From positions 4,030,001 to 4,094,000 of the forward strand of contig NZ_CP092430.2 of assembly GCF_022374935.2 (NCBI RefSeq): a stretch of DNA of 64,000 bases, given 5' to 3'. This document shows, piece by piece, positions 17,194 to 25,598 of this stretch. The notes beneath the pieces were generated by a model that made no database searches, was not told where the DNA came from, and saw nothing but the letters and a program-made list of their open reading frames with translations. Numbering within the stretch: the first letter of the stretch is position 1; every line of letters starts with the position of its first letter. A program made the translations under genes and the position numbers. The stretch comes from Mycolicibacter virginiensis. Lineage in GTDB: Bacteria > Actinomycetota > Actinomycetes > Mycobacteriales > Mycobacteriaceae.

Positions 17194-18060
17194 GTGGCCT
17201 CTATCGAAGTCAACGCCGGCAACGTTGTCTACGAAATCCTCGGCACGGCCGGTGATCTGATCGTCCTCACACCCGGCGGCCGGTTCTCCAAGGAGATTCC
17301 CGGACTACGCCCGCTCGCCGACGCGCTCGTCGAGGGCGGCTACCGGGTGCTGCTGTGGGACCGTCCCAACTGCGGCGCGTCCGACGTACAGTTCTACGGC
17401 CAGTCCGAATCGCACATGCGAGCCGAGACGCTGCACGGACTGCTCACCGCCCTTCAGACCGGGCCGGTCATCCTGGCCGGCGGCTCGGGCGGCGCACGTG
17501 ACTCGATCCTGACCACCATGCTTTATCCGGAGCTGGTCACCAAGCTGGCGCTGTGGAACATCGTGGGCGGCATCTACGGCACCTTCGTACTCGGGTCCTA
17601 CTACGTGGTGCCCAGCATCCTGGCCGCGCGTGGCGGCGGGCCGGCGGCCCTGCTGGGCGTCCGTGAGTGGCAGGAGCGCATCGAGGAGAACCCGAACAAC
17701 AAGCAACGACTGCTCGACCTGGACGGTGATGCGTTCCTCAAGGTGATGTTGCGTTGGCTCAACGCATTCGTCTCCAAGCCGGGCCAGACGATTCCCGGCG
17801 TGGACGACGAGATGTTCGACCGAATCACGGTTCCCACGCTGATCATCCGCGGCGGCGAGAACGACTGGGACCACCCCAAGCGCACCTCATTGGAGGTCAA
17901 CTGCCTGATCAAGGGATCCGAGCTGATCGACCCACCGTGGCCTGAAGACGCCTGGGAGCGGGCTGCTGAAGATCGGGCCTCAGGAAAAGTCAGCCACTTC
18001 AACATGTTCGACACGTGGGTGCAGGCCGCCCCGGCGATCCTGGAATTCCTGGGCCGCTGA
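17194..18060 (+). CDS. Alpha/beta hydrolase
   Basis: A 288-residue alpha/beta-hydrolase. The nucleophile elbow is LAGGSGGARD, the loop after the first strands is LWDRPNCGASD, and a late His follows in KVSHFNMFDTW; IIRGGENDWDHP probably carries the acid. It resembles C-C bond or ester hydrolases. The GTG follows ACAGGAG. Last gene of the unit beginning at 14517. Substrate unknown. Confidence 0.88.
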   Translation: MASIEVNAGNVVYEILGTAGDLIVLTPGGRFSKEIPGLRPLADALVEGGYRVLLWDRPNCGASDVQFYGQSESHMRAETLHGLLTALQTGPVILAGGSGGARDSILTTMLYPELVTKLALWNIVGGIYGTFVLGSYYVVPSILAARGGGPAALLGVREWQERIEENPNNKQRLLDLDGDAFLKVMLRWLNAFVSKPGQTIPGVDDEMFDRITVPTLIIRGGENDWDHPKRTSLEVNCLIKGSELIDPPWPEDAWERAAEDRASGKVSHFNMFDTWVQAAPAILEFLGR

Positions 18061-18065
18061 TGATC

Positions 18066-18536
18066 TCAGCGGGTGTGGATGTGAACCTCGCAGTTCAGCG
18101 ATGCCTCCAGCGCAGTGTGGATCCGACTTTCGCCGACCCGCTGCAGATCCGGCTCCGCCAAGGTTACCTGCACGATGTCGAGACCATCGGGCCCCGACGT
18201 GCGGGCGATCTCACCGGACAGTCCCAGCCCGGCCAGTACCCCGTGCACGTCGTCATCGGTACCTCTGCTCAGGTAGGTCACCACGCCCGGCGTCGGCATC
18301 GTGTCGAAGGCTTTGGCGCACAGCCGCATACCGATATCGATGACGTCCTCTTCGGCTCCGGCGATCAGCAACCGTACGTGGCGCCGTCCCACCGGCATAG
18401 CGGCAATGTCGGCATCGATCACGTCGACACCGGCTTGGCCCGCCAGCTCTCGCAGCGTTGTCATTCCCGCCGTCAGATGCTCGGGCATCAGCTTCCCGGC
18501 CGGGTCGACGTCGAGTCGCACCACCGCTGTTCTCAC
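18066..18536 (-). CDS. Hypothetical protein
   Basis: A 156-residue protein I do not recognise. It is acidic and alpha/beta in character (VRTAVVRLDVDPAGKL, DVIDADIAAMPVGRRHVRLL) with no signal peptide or membrane segment. The amino-acid composition is that of a real protein, unlike the Arg/Pro-rich translations of the other frames. GTG at 18536 was chosen because a TTG at 18566 would overlap the divergent NuoF-like gene. It converges with the hydrolase at 18060 with 5 bp between. It could be a small ACT- or acylphosphatase-like fold, but that is a guess. Confidence 0.6.
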   Translation of the reverse strand: MRTAVVRLDVDPAGKLMPEHLTAGMTTLRELAGQAGVDVIDADIAAMPVGRRHVRLLIAGAEEDVIDIGMRLCAKAFDTMPTPGVVTYLSRGTDDDVHGVLAGLGLSGEIARTSGPDGLDIVQVTLAEPDLQRVGESRIHTALEASLNCEVHIHTR

Positions 18537-18565
18537 GTCCGCGAGCCTAGCCAAAAGAGGTGTCA

Positions 18566-19879
18566 ATGACGACCAACAGCACGGTCACACCGGACGCCAA
18601 AACGATCACCGTGGCCGCCTGGCCGAGCTGCCCGCCACGGCTGCTTCGCCTGCAGTCCGGCGTCGAGGACGCGACGGAATACCTGTCCGGCGGCGGCTAT
18701 CAACCGCTGCCGGGCCCGGACGAATTTCTCGCAGAGGTGGAACGCAGCGGATTGCTCGGCCGCGGCGGCGCGGCATTCCCGCTCGGAGTCAAACTGCGTT
18801 CCGTGCGCGTCCGAGCCCGCCGCGGCCACGACACCGTGGTGGTAGCCAATGGTGAAGAGGGCGAACCAGCTTCGTTCAAGGACCGGTGGCTGCTGCGCAA
18901 CCGCCCCCATCTGGTGCTGGACGGGTTGCGGTTGGCCGCCGCGACTGTTGCGGCACGTCGCGCCTACGTCTACGTCTCCGATGCGTGGGCAGCCCGTAGC
19001 GTCGAGAACGCATTGACCGAGATCAGCCCGGAAATCCTTGGCGGGTTGTCGATCACGGTTTTCACGGTCGAGGCGGGCTACGTGGCCGGCGAGGAGACCG
19101 CAGCGGTGCGTGCCATCAACGGCGGCCCGGCCAAACCGACGGACAAACCACCCCGCCCCTACCAACAGGGAATCGGTGCGCTGCCGACCCTGGTCTCCAA
19201 TGTCGAGACGCTGGCGAACCTTCCTTATCTGCAACGGCATGGCGCGGACGCGTTTCGCACGTACGGGACCGCGTCGTCGCCGGGCACCTTCCTGGCCACA
19301 GTCAGCGGCGGCGGGAGGCCTCCCGTGCTCTACGAGCTACCGCATGGCGTCGCGATCGCCGAATTGCTGAGCGTGCACGGGGTTTCAGCCGAGCAGGTCC
19401 GTGGTGTCCTGATGGGTGGCTACTTCGCCGGTCTGCTCAACTGTGAAGCGCTGCAGGCCACCCTCGACCACGAGTCGCTGCGCGCAAGCGGCTGCGGTCT
19501 GGGCTGCGGGGCGATCTCCGTCCTCACCGACGACTGCCCGGTCGCGGTGGCGGCCGCGGTGTTGGCCTATTTCGGCAGGGAGAACGCCGGGCAGTGTGGG
19601 TCGTGCTTCAACGGAACCGTGGCTATGGCGGCGGTCGCCGAAGCGCTGCGGGACGGAGTCGCGACCGCCGAGGATGTGCAGCGGCTGCAACGGTGGGCCG
19701 GTGTGCTGCCCGGGCGCGGCGCCTGCGGCACGCTGGACGGCGCCACCAATGTTGCCGCCAGCCTGCTGACCCGATTTCCGGACTTGGTGGCGCGCCACCT
19801 CGACGGCGCCTGCGACGCCTGCCGTGGCGACGCCTTCCACGCGATGCGTCCCTACCAGGTCGAGGAGGTGACGGCATGA
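18566..19879 (+). CDS. NuoF-like NADH-binding flavoprotein (orphan complex I 51-kDa homologue)
   Basis: A 437-residue homologue of NuoF. It has the NADH/FMN region GLLGRGGAAFPLGVK and VANGEEGEPASFKD, an SLBB-like segment, and a C-terminal iron-sulfur region. The usual SCGxCxPC motif is altered: Ala341 replaces the first Cys, leaving Cys344 and Cys347 plus Cys387, and a CDAC pair occurs near the end. No other complex I gene is near. It overlaps the ferredoxin at 19876, so it probably passes electrons from NADH to ferredoxin for the P450s or other oxygenases. ATG at 18566 follows AGAGG. Confidence 0.85.
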   Translation: MTTNSTVTPDAKTITVAAWPSCPPRLLRLQSGVEDATEYLSGGGYQPLPGPDEFLAEVERSGLLGRGGAAFPLGVKLRSVRVRARRGHDTVVVANGEEGEPASFKDRWLLRNRPHLVLDGLRLAAATVAARRAYVYVSDAWAARSVENALTEISPEILGGLSITVFTVEAGYVAGEETAAVRAINGGPAKPTDKPPRPYQQGIGALPTLVSNVETLANLPYLQRHGADAFRTYGTASSPGTFLATVSGGGRPPVLYELPHGVAIAELLSVHGVSAEQVRGVLMGGYFAGLLNCEALQATLDHESLRASGCGLGCGAISVLTDDCPVAVAAAVLAYFGRENAGQCGSCFNGTVAMAAVAEALRDGVATAEDVQRLQRWAGVLPGRGACGTLDGATNVAASLLTRFPDLVARHLDGACDACRGDAFHAMRPYQVEEVTA

Positions 19880-20085
19880 AGATCCGCCTGGACCGCACGC
19901 TGTGCGACGGGTTCGGCTATTGCGCCAAACACGCGCCCAAACATTTTTCGCTGGACGACTGGGGATATGCATCCCTGACCGGCGACGGATCGGTTGAGAA
20001 GGCCGACGAGCACGACGTCATGCGCGCTCTGCTGGATTGCCCGGTGCACGCCATCATCGAAATCACCGCGGAGGACGACCTGTGA
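19876..20085 (+). CDS. 3Fe-4S ferredoxin
   Basis: A 69-residue ferredoxin: MKIRLDRTLCDGFGYCAKHAP has CX5C and a later LDCPVHAI supplies the third Cys. The start overlaps the NuoF-like stop and its own stop overlaps the next start, so all three are translated together. Likely redox partner of the NuoF-like protein and of a P450 in the island. Confidence 0.9.
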   Translation: MKIRLDRTLCDGFGYCAKHAPKHFSLDDWGYASLTGDGSVEKADEHDVMRALLDCPVHAIIEITAEDDL

Positions 20086-21746
20086 GCACACCTGGGCGCC
20101 CCCTTCCCGCGGTCACCCCCGAGAACGAATCCTTTTGGACCGCTGGCGCTGATGGCGTGCTACGGCTGCAGAAGTGTGTCGACTGCGCCGCACTGATCCA
20201 TCCGCCACAACCGGTGTGCCGGTATTGCCGCAGCACGAACATGGGTGTGCGCGACGTGTCTGGGCGAGCCACGCTGGCGGGGTTCACCGTCAACCACCGA
20301 TTCAGCCTGCCCGGTCTGCCGGCGCCCTATGTGGTGGCCCAGGTAGCGATCAACGAAGACCCACGAGTTCGACTGACCACCAACATCATCGACTGCGACC
20401 CTGATCAACTCGAGCTGGGCCAGCAAGTGGAGGTGGCGTTCGAGCACATCGAGGACGTCTGGCTGCCGCTGTTTCGTCCCGTACCGGCCGGTGCGGAAGA
20501 TGCAGCGACCAAGCCGCTCCCCGACGACGAGATCGCGCCCGAGGACTACGCACAGCATGTGCGCCCAATGGTGACCTCCGACAAGTTCGAGGACAAGGTG
20601 GCGCTCACCGGGATCGGGGCTTCACGGCTGGGCCGTCGGCTCATGGCTGCGCCACTGGCTCTGACCGTGGAGGCATGCCAGGCGGCCGTCGCCGACGCAG
20701 GCTTGACCTTCGGGGACATCGACGGACTCTCCACGTACCCGGGCTTAGACGTCGCGGGCATGGGTGAGGGCGGGGTCTCGGCGCTGGAGGGCGCGTTGGG
20801 ATTCCGCCCGACCTGGATCAACGGCGGCATGGACACCTTCGGTCCGAGCGGCTCCGTCATTGCCGCGATGATGGCCGTGGCCACCGGGCTGGCCCGCCAC
20901 GTGTTGTGTTTCCGAACCGTGTGGGAATCGACATTCAACGAGCTGCTGAAAGTAGGCAAAGCCTCACCACCCGGCGGACCGCGCACGAACAGCTGGCAGG
21001 TGCCGTTCGGCGCCACCTCGGCGGCACACACCCTGGCACTCAATGCGCAGCGGCATTTCCACCGCTACGGCACCACCCGCGAGACCCTCGGCTGGATCGC
21101 GTTGAACCAGCGGGCCAATGCCGCACTCAACCCGACGGCGATCTACCGCGATCCGATGAGCATGGACGACTACCTGTCCGCGCGGATGATCACCACCCCG
21201 TTCGGTCTCTACGACTGCGACGTCCCGTGCGATGGCGCGGTCGCGGTGGTTGTGTCGGCCGTCGACGTGGCACGCGACTTGGCCAAGCCGCCGATCCGAG
21301 TCGAGGCGGTCGGCACCCAGATCATCGAGCGAACCGACTGGGACCAGAGCACGCTGACCCACGAACCGCAGGTCCTCGGCCAGTCCGCGCACCTGTGGTC
21401 GCGCACGGCGTTGCGGCCGGCGGACGTCGACGTCGCCGAACTCTACGACGGGTTCACCTTCAACTGCCTGTCTTGGATTGAGGCACTGGGCTTCTGCGGC
21501 ATCGGTGAGGCGAAGAGCTTTCTGGACGGGGGCGTCAACATCGCACGCGACGGGGTGCTGCCGCTGAACACCCACGGCGGTCAGCTCTCGCACGGCCGCA
21601 CGCATGGCATGGGACTGATTCACGAGGCCGTCACCCAGCTGCGCGGTGAGGCCGGTGAACGCCAGGTTCCCGGCGCCCGGGTCGCGGTGGCGAGCAGCGG
21701 CGGACTGACACCGAGTGGGGTCATCTTGCTGCGGACCGACTCGTGA
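20082..21746 (+). CDS. Fusion of DUF35 OB-fold/Zn-ribbon domain and thiolase-like (Ltp2-type) domain
   Basis: A 554-residue two-domain protein. Residues 1-135 are a DUF35 domain: a Zn-ribbon with two CxxC pairs (CVDCAA, CRYCRS) then an OB-fold. Residues 165-554 are a thiolase-fold domain of the SCP-x/Ltp2 class: GASRLGRR, ELYDGFTFNCL, THGGQLSHGRTHGMG. In steroid side-chain loss Ltp2 is a retro-aldolase that needs a separate DUF35 partner; here both are one chain, so an aldol cleavage of a beta-hydroxyacyl-CoA is a reasonable inference. Classic thiolase activity is the alternative. The GTG start overlaps the ferredoxin stop. Confidence 0.88.
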   Translation: MSTPGRPLPAVTPENESFWTAGADGVLRLQKCVDCAALIHPPQPVCRYCRSTNMGVRDVSGRATLAGFTVNHRFSLPGLPAPYVVAQVAINEDPRVRLTTNIIDCDPDQLELGQQVEVAFEHIEDVWLPLFRPVPAGAEDAATKPLPDDEIAPEDYAQHVRPMVTSDKFEDKVALTGIGASRLGRRLMAAPLALTVEACQAAVADAGLTFGDIDGLSTYPGLDVAGMGEGGVSALEGALGFRPTWINGGMDTFGPSGSVIAAMMAVATGLARHVLCFRTVWESTFNELLKVGKASPPGGPRTNSWQVPFGATSAAHTLALNAQRHFHRYGTTRETLGWIALNQRANAALNPTAIYRDPMSMDDYLSARMITTPFGLYDCDVPCDGAVAVVVSAVDVARDLAKPPIRVEAVGTQIIERTDWDQSTLTHEPQVLGQSAHLWSRTALRPADVDVAELYDGFTFNCLSWIEALGFCGIGEAKSFLDGGVNIARDGVLPLNTHGGQLSHGRTHGMGLIHEAVTQLRGEAGERQVPGARVAVASSGGLTPSGVILLRTDS

Positions 21747-21760
21747 GGACCGACTCGTGA
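21733..21760. repeat. Perfect 14-bp tandem duplication at a gene junction
   Basis: GGACCGACTCGTGA occurs at 21733-21746 and again at 21747-21760. Each copy contains GTGA, a stop (TGA) overlapped with a start (GTG). The first copy's TGA ends the DUF35-thiolase gene; the second copy's GTG starts the hydrolase. The two genes probably overlapped by four bases before the duplication. Confidence 0.85.
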
Positions 21761-22638
21761 GCGCCACGGTGCGCCCGCGGATGGTCAGCGCCGACGGGGT
21801 GCCGATGTCGGCACTGGTCGCCGAGGTCCCCGATCCGCATGCGGTGATCGTCGCGCTGCACGGCGGCGGCACCACGTCGATCTATTTCGACTGCCCCGGA
21901 CAACCCACACTGTCACTGCTGAGAACCGGTGCGGCGCAGGGCTACACCGTGATCGCGTTGGATCGTCCGGGCTACGGCAGCTCGGCGCTGTATCCGGAGG
22001 CGATGACCGAGCCCGAGCAACGCGTCCGGCTGGCCTACCTGGCGGTCGATCGGATCCTTGGGGAACGGGCACGTGGCGCGGGGCTGTTCGTGCTGGGTCA
22101 TTCCAACGGCTGTGAGCTGGCGGTGCGGATGGCCGCGGCCGATCGCGGCGCGGGCCTGCTGGGCCTGGAACTGGCCGGCACCGGGCTGCACTACCAGGAC
22201 GCTGCGCGCACCGCATTGAGTTCGGCCGTTCCGGGCCAACGGCCCGCCGGTCTGCGCGAACTGCTCTGGGAGCCCGCCTCGCTGTATCCGGAGGCGGTGC
22301 TACGCGGGATCACCAACGCGTCCTCGGGCGCACCGTATGAAGCCGACATGGTGGCCAGTTGGCCACGCCGGGACTTTCCGTCACTGGCCGCACAGGTTCG
22401 GGTGCCGGTGCGCTTCACCTTCGCCGAGCACGAGAAGGTCTGGGAGTCCGGCCCCGACGCGCAGCGCGAGATCCGCAACATCTTCACCGTCGCAGACAGT
22501 TTCACGACCAACCAGCAGCCCGAGGCGGGCCACAATCTCAGCCTCGGATTCAGCGCCGCGGCATACCACCGCTCGGTGCTGTCATTCGTCAACGTTTGCG
22601 CGACCGCTGTTATCGCGCGGGACTCGGAGGTCAGCTGA
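21757..22638 (+). CDS. Alpha/beta hydrolase
   Basis: A 293-residue alpha/beta hydrolase with HGGG (oxyanion loop) near residue 33, ALDRPGYGSS, the nucleophile elbow LGHSNGCE and a late His in PEAGHNLSLG. GTG at 21757 was chosen as it follows GAGGACC in the tandem repeat. The TGA overlaps the ATG of the next gene. An ester, lactone or C-C hydrolase role fits the pathway, but the substrate is unknown. Confidence 0.87.
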   Translation: MSATVRPRMVSADGVPMSALVAEVPDPHAVIVALHGGGTTSIYFDCPGQPTLSLLRTGAAQGYTVIALDRPGYGSSALYPEAMTEPEQRVRLAYLAVDRILGERARGAGLFVLGHSNGCELAVRMAAADRGAGLLGLELAGTGLHYQDAARTALSSAVPGQRPAGLRELLWEPASLYPEAVLRGITNASSGAPYEADMVASWPRRDFPSLAAQVRVPVRFTFAEHEKVWESGPDAQREIRNIFTVADSFTTNQQPEAGHNLSLGFSAAAYHRSVLSFVNVCATAVIARDSEVS

Positions 22639-23456
22639 TGCGCGTCGGATTCATCGGGTTGGGCAGCCAGGGCGCGCCGATGGCGCGGCGCATCGTCGAG
22701 GGCGGCTACGCCACGACGTTGTGGGCGCGAAGGGACGGCACACTGGAACCCTTCTCCGACACCGAGGCACGCATCGCCGACTCCCCCGCGAAGCTGGCCG
22801 GCCAGAGCGACTTGGTCTGCCTGTGCGTGGTCGGTGACTCCGATGTCGAGGAAGTGGTCCGGGGCGACAACGGTGTGCTGGCCGGCCTGCAGCCCGGCGG
22901 GATCATCGCGATTCACAGCACGGTCCATCCCGACACCTGTCGCCGGTTGGCGCAACACTGTGCCGAACGGCAGGTCTCGGTGATCGATGCGCCGGTGAGC
23001 GGGGGCGGCCCGGCCGCCGCGGCCGGCACATTGCTGGTGATGGCCGGAGGCGAAGCCGACGTCGTGGAGCGTTGCCGGCCGGTGTTCGAGACCTATGCCG
23101 ACCGGGTGGTTCATCTGGGCGATCTCGGCTCCGGCCAAGTAACCAAGTTGCTCAACAACCTGTTGTTCACCGCCAACCTCGGGACTGCAGCGACGGCGCT
23201 GGCTCTGGGCAAGCAGTTGGGCGTCGCCACCGACCGGCTCGCCGAGGTGGTCTCCGGTGGCAGCGCGAACAGCTTCGCGCTGAACAGCATCCGGGGTTCC
23301 GGCGGCACTCTGGACCGGTTGGCCGGGCTGGCGGGAGCCCTGCTGCAAAAGGATGTCCGATTGGTGTCCGACTTGGCGGAGCGGGCCGGGGCTGCGCCCG
23401 GCGCGGTGCTCGATGCCGCCGATGCGGCGCTGTCGCTGATGGACCACCCCCGGTGA
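22638..23456 (+). CDS. Beta-hydroxyacid dehydrogenase family (3-hydroxyisobutyrate dehydrogenase-like)
   Basis: A 272-residue NAD-binding protein: FIGLGSQGAPMA is the Rossmann motif, DAPVSGGGPAAAAGTL is the substrate-binding signature, and GSGQVTKLLNNLL carries the catalytic Lys. Family members oxidise beta-hydroxyacids or reduce related aldehydes. The ATG overlaps the hydrolase stop (TGATG), after GGAGG. Last gene of the run starting at 18566, followed by a 113-bp gap before the P450. Confidence 0.9.
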   Translation: MRVGFIGLGSQGAPMARRIVEGGYATTLWARRDGTLEPFSDTEARIADSPAKLAGQSDLVCLCVVGDSDVEEVVRGDNGVLAGLQPGGIIAIHSTVHPDTCRRLAQHCAERQVSVIDAPVSGGGPAAAAGTLLVMAGGEADVVERCRPVFETYADRVVHLGDLGSGQVTKLLNNLLFTANLGTAATALALGKQLGVATDRLAEVVSGGSANSFALNSIRGSGGTLDRLAGLAGALLQKDVRLVSDLAERAGAAPGAVLDAADAALSLMDHPR

Positions 23457-23569
23457 GGCCGGTCTGCGGTGACCCCTTCCGACAAGCTGCCGTTTGTCTT
23501 ACAGTAGCGGTTATAGTCCATCGTCCCAGCGTCGGCTTCGCCTAGCGTCCGGCGCACCGAGGAGGTTCG

Positions 23570-24772
23570 ATGACCAAGGCGGAACTCATCTTCGACCCGT
23601 TCTCCGAAGAGTATTACGAGAACCCGTTTGACATCTATCGGCGCATGCGCGAGGAAGCGCCGCTGTACTACAACGCCGAAGAGGACTTCTACGCGCTGAC
23701 GCGCCACGAAGATGTGTCGGCGGCTCTCAAGGACTTCGAGACCTATTCGTCGGCCCGGGGCTGCGATCTCGCGATGGTGCGCTCGGGTGAGGCGCCGCAG
23801 AAGATGATCATCTTCATGGACCCTCCGGATCACCGGCATATGCGCAGCCTGCTCAACAAGGCCTTCACCCCGCGCGCGATTCAGGCCCAGCGCGACACCG
23901 TCGTCGAGCAGGTCGAGCGGTTCCTGGGCGCCGTCGACCCCAACGGTTTCGACGTGGTGCAGGACTTCTCCGGGCCGTTCCCGGTGGAGGTCATCACCCG
24001 GATGGCCGGGGTGCCCGATGAGTACCGGCAACAGGTACGGCATTGGATCGACACCTCGCTGCACCGTGAGCCGGGGCAGATCGAGGTCAGCGAGGCCGGT
24101 ATGCAGGCCACTATCGAGACCGCGACCTACTACTACGGACTGATCCAGGAACGGCGCATCGACCCGCAGGACGACATGATCAGCAGGCTGATCGCCGCCG
24201 AAATGCCCGGCGAAGACGGCCAGATGCGGCGCCTCGACGATATCGAGATCACCGGATTCGCCTCGCTGCTCGGGGCCGCCGGCGCGGAAACCGTCACCAA
24301 GCTGGTCGGCAACGCGGCGGTGATCTTCGCCCGCCAGCCCGACCAATGGCAGAAACTCCTCGACGATCGCAGCAAGGTTCCTGCCGCAGTCGAGGAACTG
24401 CTGCGCTACGAGGGCCCGGTGCAGTACAACGTCCGCTACACCCTCAAGGAAGCCCACGTCGCCGGCGGCACCATTCCGGCCGGCAAACCGGTGTTCTTGA
24501 TCGCCGCGGCGGCCAACCGGGATCCCGAAGCGTTCACCGATCCCGACACTTTCGACATCGACCGAGACCAGACGCAGGCGCAACACCTGGGCCTGGGGTA
24601 CGGGATCCACAGCTGTCTGGGGGCGGCGCTGGCCCGGATGGAAAGCGTCATCGCCTTGGAGCGACTGCTGGACTTCATGCCTCGCTACGAAGTGGATTGG
24701 GCTGGCCTGCAACGAGTTCACATGCAGAACGTCTCCGGCTGGAAGAACGTTCCCGTCCGCGTGTTGCGTTAG
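23570..24772 (+). CDS. Cytochrome P450
   Basis: A 400-residue P450. It shows the I-helix GAAGAETVTKL, EELLRYEGP (ExxR), and the heme loop LGYGIHSCLG with the Cys ligand at residue 349. GAGGAGG precedes the ATG. The ferredoxin at 24781 follows after 8 bp and is the natural electron donor. No operator of the recurring type was seen in the 113 bp upstream. CYP family not assigned; length and motifs are typical for soluble mycobacterial P450s. Confidence 0.94.
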   Translation: MTKAELIFDPFSEEYYENPFDIYRRMREEAPLYYNAEEDFYALTRHEDVSAALKDFETYSSARGCDLAMVRSGEAPQKMIIFMDPPDHRHMRSLLNKAFTPRAIQAQRDTVVEQVERFLGAVDPNGFDVVQDFSGPFPVEVITRMAGVPDEYRQQVRHWIDTSLHREPGQIEVSEAGMQATIETATYYYGLIQERRIDPQDDMISRLIAAEMPGEDGQMRRLDDIEITGFASLLGAAGAETVTKLVGNAAVIFARQPDQWQKLLDDRSKVPAAVEELLRYEGPVQYNVRYTLKEAHVAGGTIPAGKPVFLIAAAANRDPEAFTDPDTFDIDRDQTQAQHLGLGYGIHSCLGAALARMESVIALERLLDFMPRYEVDWAGLQRVHMQNVSGWKNVPVRVLR

Positions 24773-24780
24773 GGGTGTCG

Positions 24781-24984
24781 ATGTCACGCCGACAGGTAGT
24801 GGTCGATTACGGGCTGTGCGAATCCAATGCGATCTGCATGGGCATCAACCCGGAGGTGTTCCACGTCGATGACGACGACAACCTCTTCATTCTCAAGCCT
24901 GACATCACCGCCGAGACCGAACACGACGTCGCCGAGGCGGTCCGTCGCTGCCCCCGCCAGGCGCTGGCGATCGTCGACGACTAG
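24781..24984 (+). CDS. 3Fe-4S ferredoxin
   Basis: A 67-residue ferredoxin: VVDYGLCESNAICMGI (CX5C) and RRCPRQAL for the third cysteine. Typical of P450-linked [3Fe-4S] ferredoxins. It follows the P450 closely and ends in front of a convergent hairpin. Confidence 0.9.
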   Translation: MSRRQVVVDYGLCESNAICMGINPEVFHVDDDDNLFILKPDITAETEHDVAEAVRRCPRQALAIVDD

Positions 24985-24998
24985 GCGCCCTCACCGCG

Positions 24999-25050
24999 AG
25001 TGTGAATCTGACGACGCGACACGCCGATGTCACGCCGCCACATTCACACT
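24999..25050. terminator. Intergenic hairpin between convergent genes
   Basis: AGTGTGAAT (24999-25007) pairs with ATTCACACT (25042-25050). The loop holds CGACGCGACACGCCG (25012-25026), the same 15 bases found in the loop of the hairpin at 34288-34341. It sits between converging ferredoxin genes' units, so a bidirectional terminator is likely. Repeated hairpins of this type are a mycobacterial habit. Confidence 0.55.
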
Positions 25051-25086
25051 GGGCAAGCGATTTCCCGCCGCAGGGCGGGTTCTGGA

Positions 25087-25392
25087 TCAGGAGCGCGCCG
25101 GGAATCCCGACAGGATCACCGCGTTGCACTCGGCCGCGGCCTGCCGCAGCTTCACCGCCTCCTGGTAACCCTCGGAGTTGTACCAAGCACGGGCCGCGTC
25201 GACGGATTCGAATTCCAACACCACGGTTTGGTTTCCGTGCCACTCGCCCTCCAGCACCTCATGCTGGGTCTCGACGGCCAGGATGGTGGCGTTGGCCATC
25301 GTCGGCCCCGCCGCCTTACCGTAGGCGACCATGCCCGCGGGGTCCTTGATGGCCTCGGTCAAGATGATATATCCCTTAGGCGCGTTCGCCAT
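25087..25392 (-). CDS. DUF1330 family protein
   Basis: A 101-residue protein matching the DUF1330 ferredoxin-like alpha/beta-barrel family: KGYIILTEAIKDPAGM near the start, then LEGEWHGNQTVVLEFES and AARAWYNSEGYQEAVKLR, which is the family's C-terminal signature. Its function is not established. The ATG follows AGGAGAG and overlaps the upstream ferredoxin stop (TAATG). Third gene of the P450-ferredoxin unit on this strand. Confidence 0.88.
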   Translation of the reverse strand: MANAPKGYIILTEAIKDPAGMVAYGKAAGPTMANATILAVETQHEVLEGEWHGNQTVVLEFESVDAARAWYNSEGYQEAVKLRQAAAECNAVILSGFPARS

Positions 25393-25598
25393 TAGCTCTC
25401 CTGATGGTCGGTGACGTCGTCGATGGCACGTTCTGGGCATTGCTTGATGGCGTCGCGGACGGCGTCTTCGAACTCTGCCGGCACCTCGCCGACGGTGACC
25501 TCGGAGTAGCCGTCGTCGTTGATGGCGAACACCTGCGGGCAGATCGTGGTGCAGATGCCGTGTCCGGCACAGCGATCCGGGTCAACCCAGGCTTTCAT
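25392..25598 (-). CDS. 3Fe-4S ferredoxin
   Basis: A 68-residue ferredoxin: VDPDRCAGHGICTTICPQVF contains CX5C and a further Cys, and KQCPERAI gives the last one. It overlaps the P450 stop by four bases. It should reduce the P450 encoded directly upstream. Confidence 0.92.
   Translation of the reverse strand: MKAWVDPDRCAGHGICTTICPQVFAINDDGYSEVTVGEVPAEFEDAVRDAIKQCPERAIDDVTDHQES

Noticed and set aside
18015..18569. 184-codon plus-strand frame overlapping the hypothetical gene at 18066-18536
   Set aside because: Its product is low in hydrophobic core residues and unlike a folded protein, whereas the minus-strand product looks normal; I kept the latter.
23460..23569. Possible promoter with TATAGT before the P450 at 23570
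   Set aside because: No -35-like hexamer at a suitable distance was found, so I did not list it.
23111..24787. Long open frame of 558 codons on the minus strand opposite a P450 gene
   Set aside because: The plus strand encodes an unmistakable P450 and dehydrogenase; the antisense product has no domain and biased composition.
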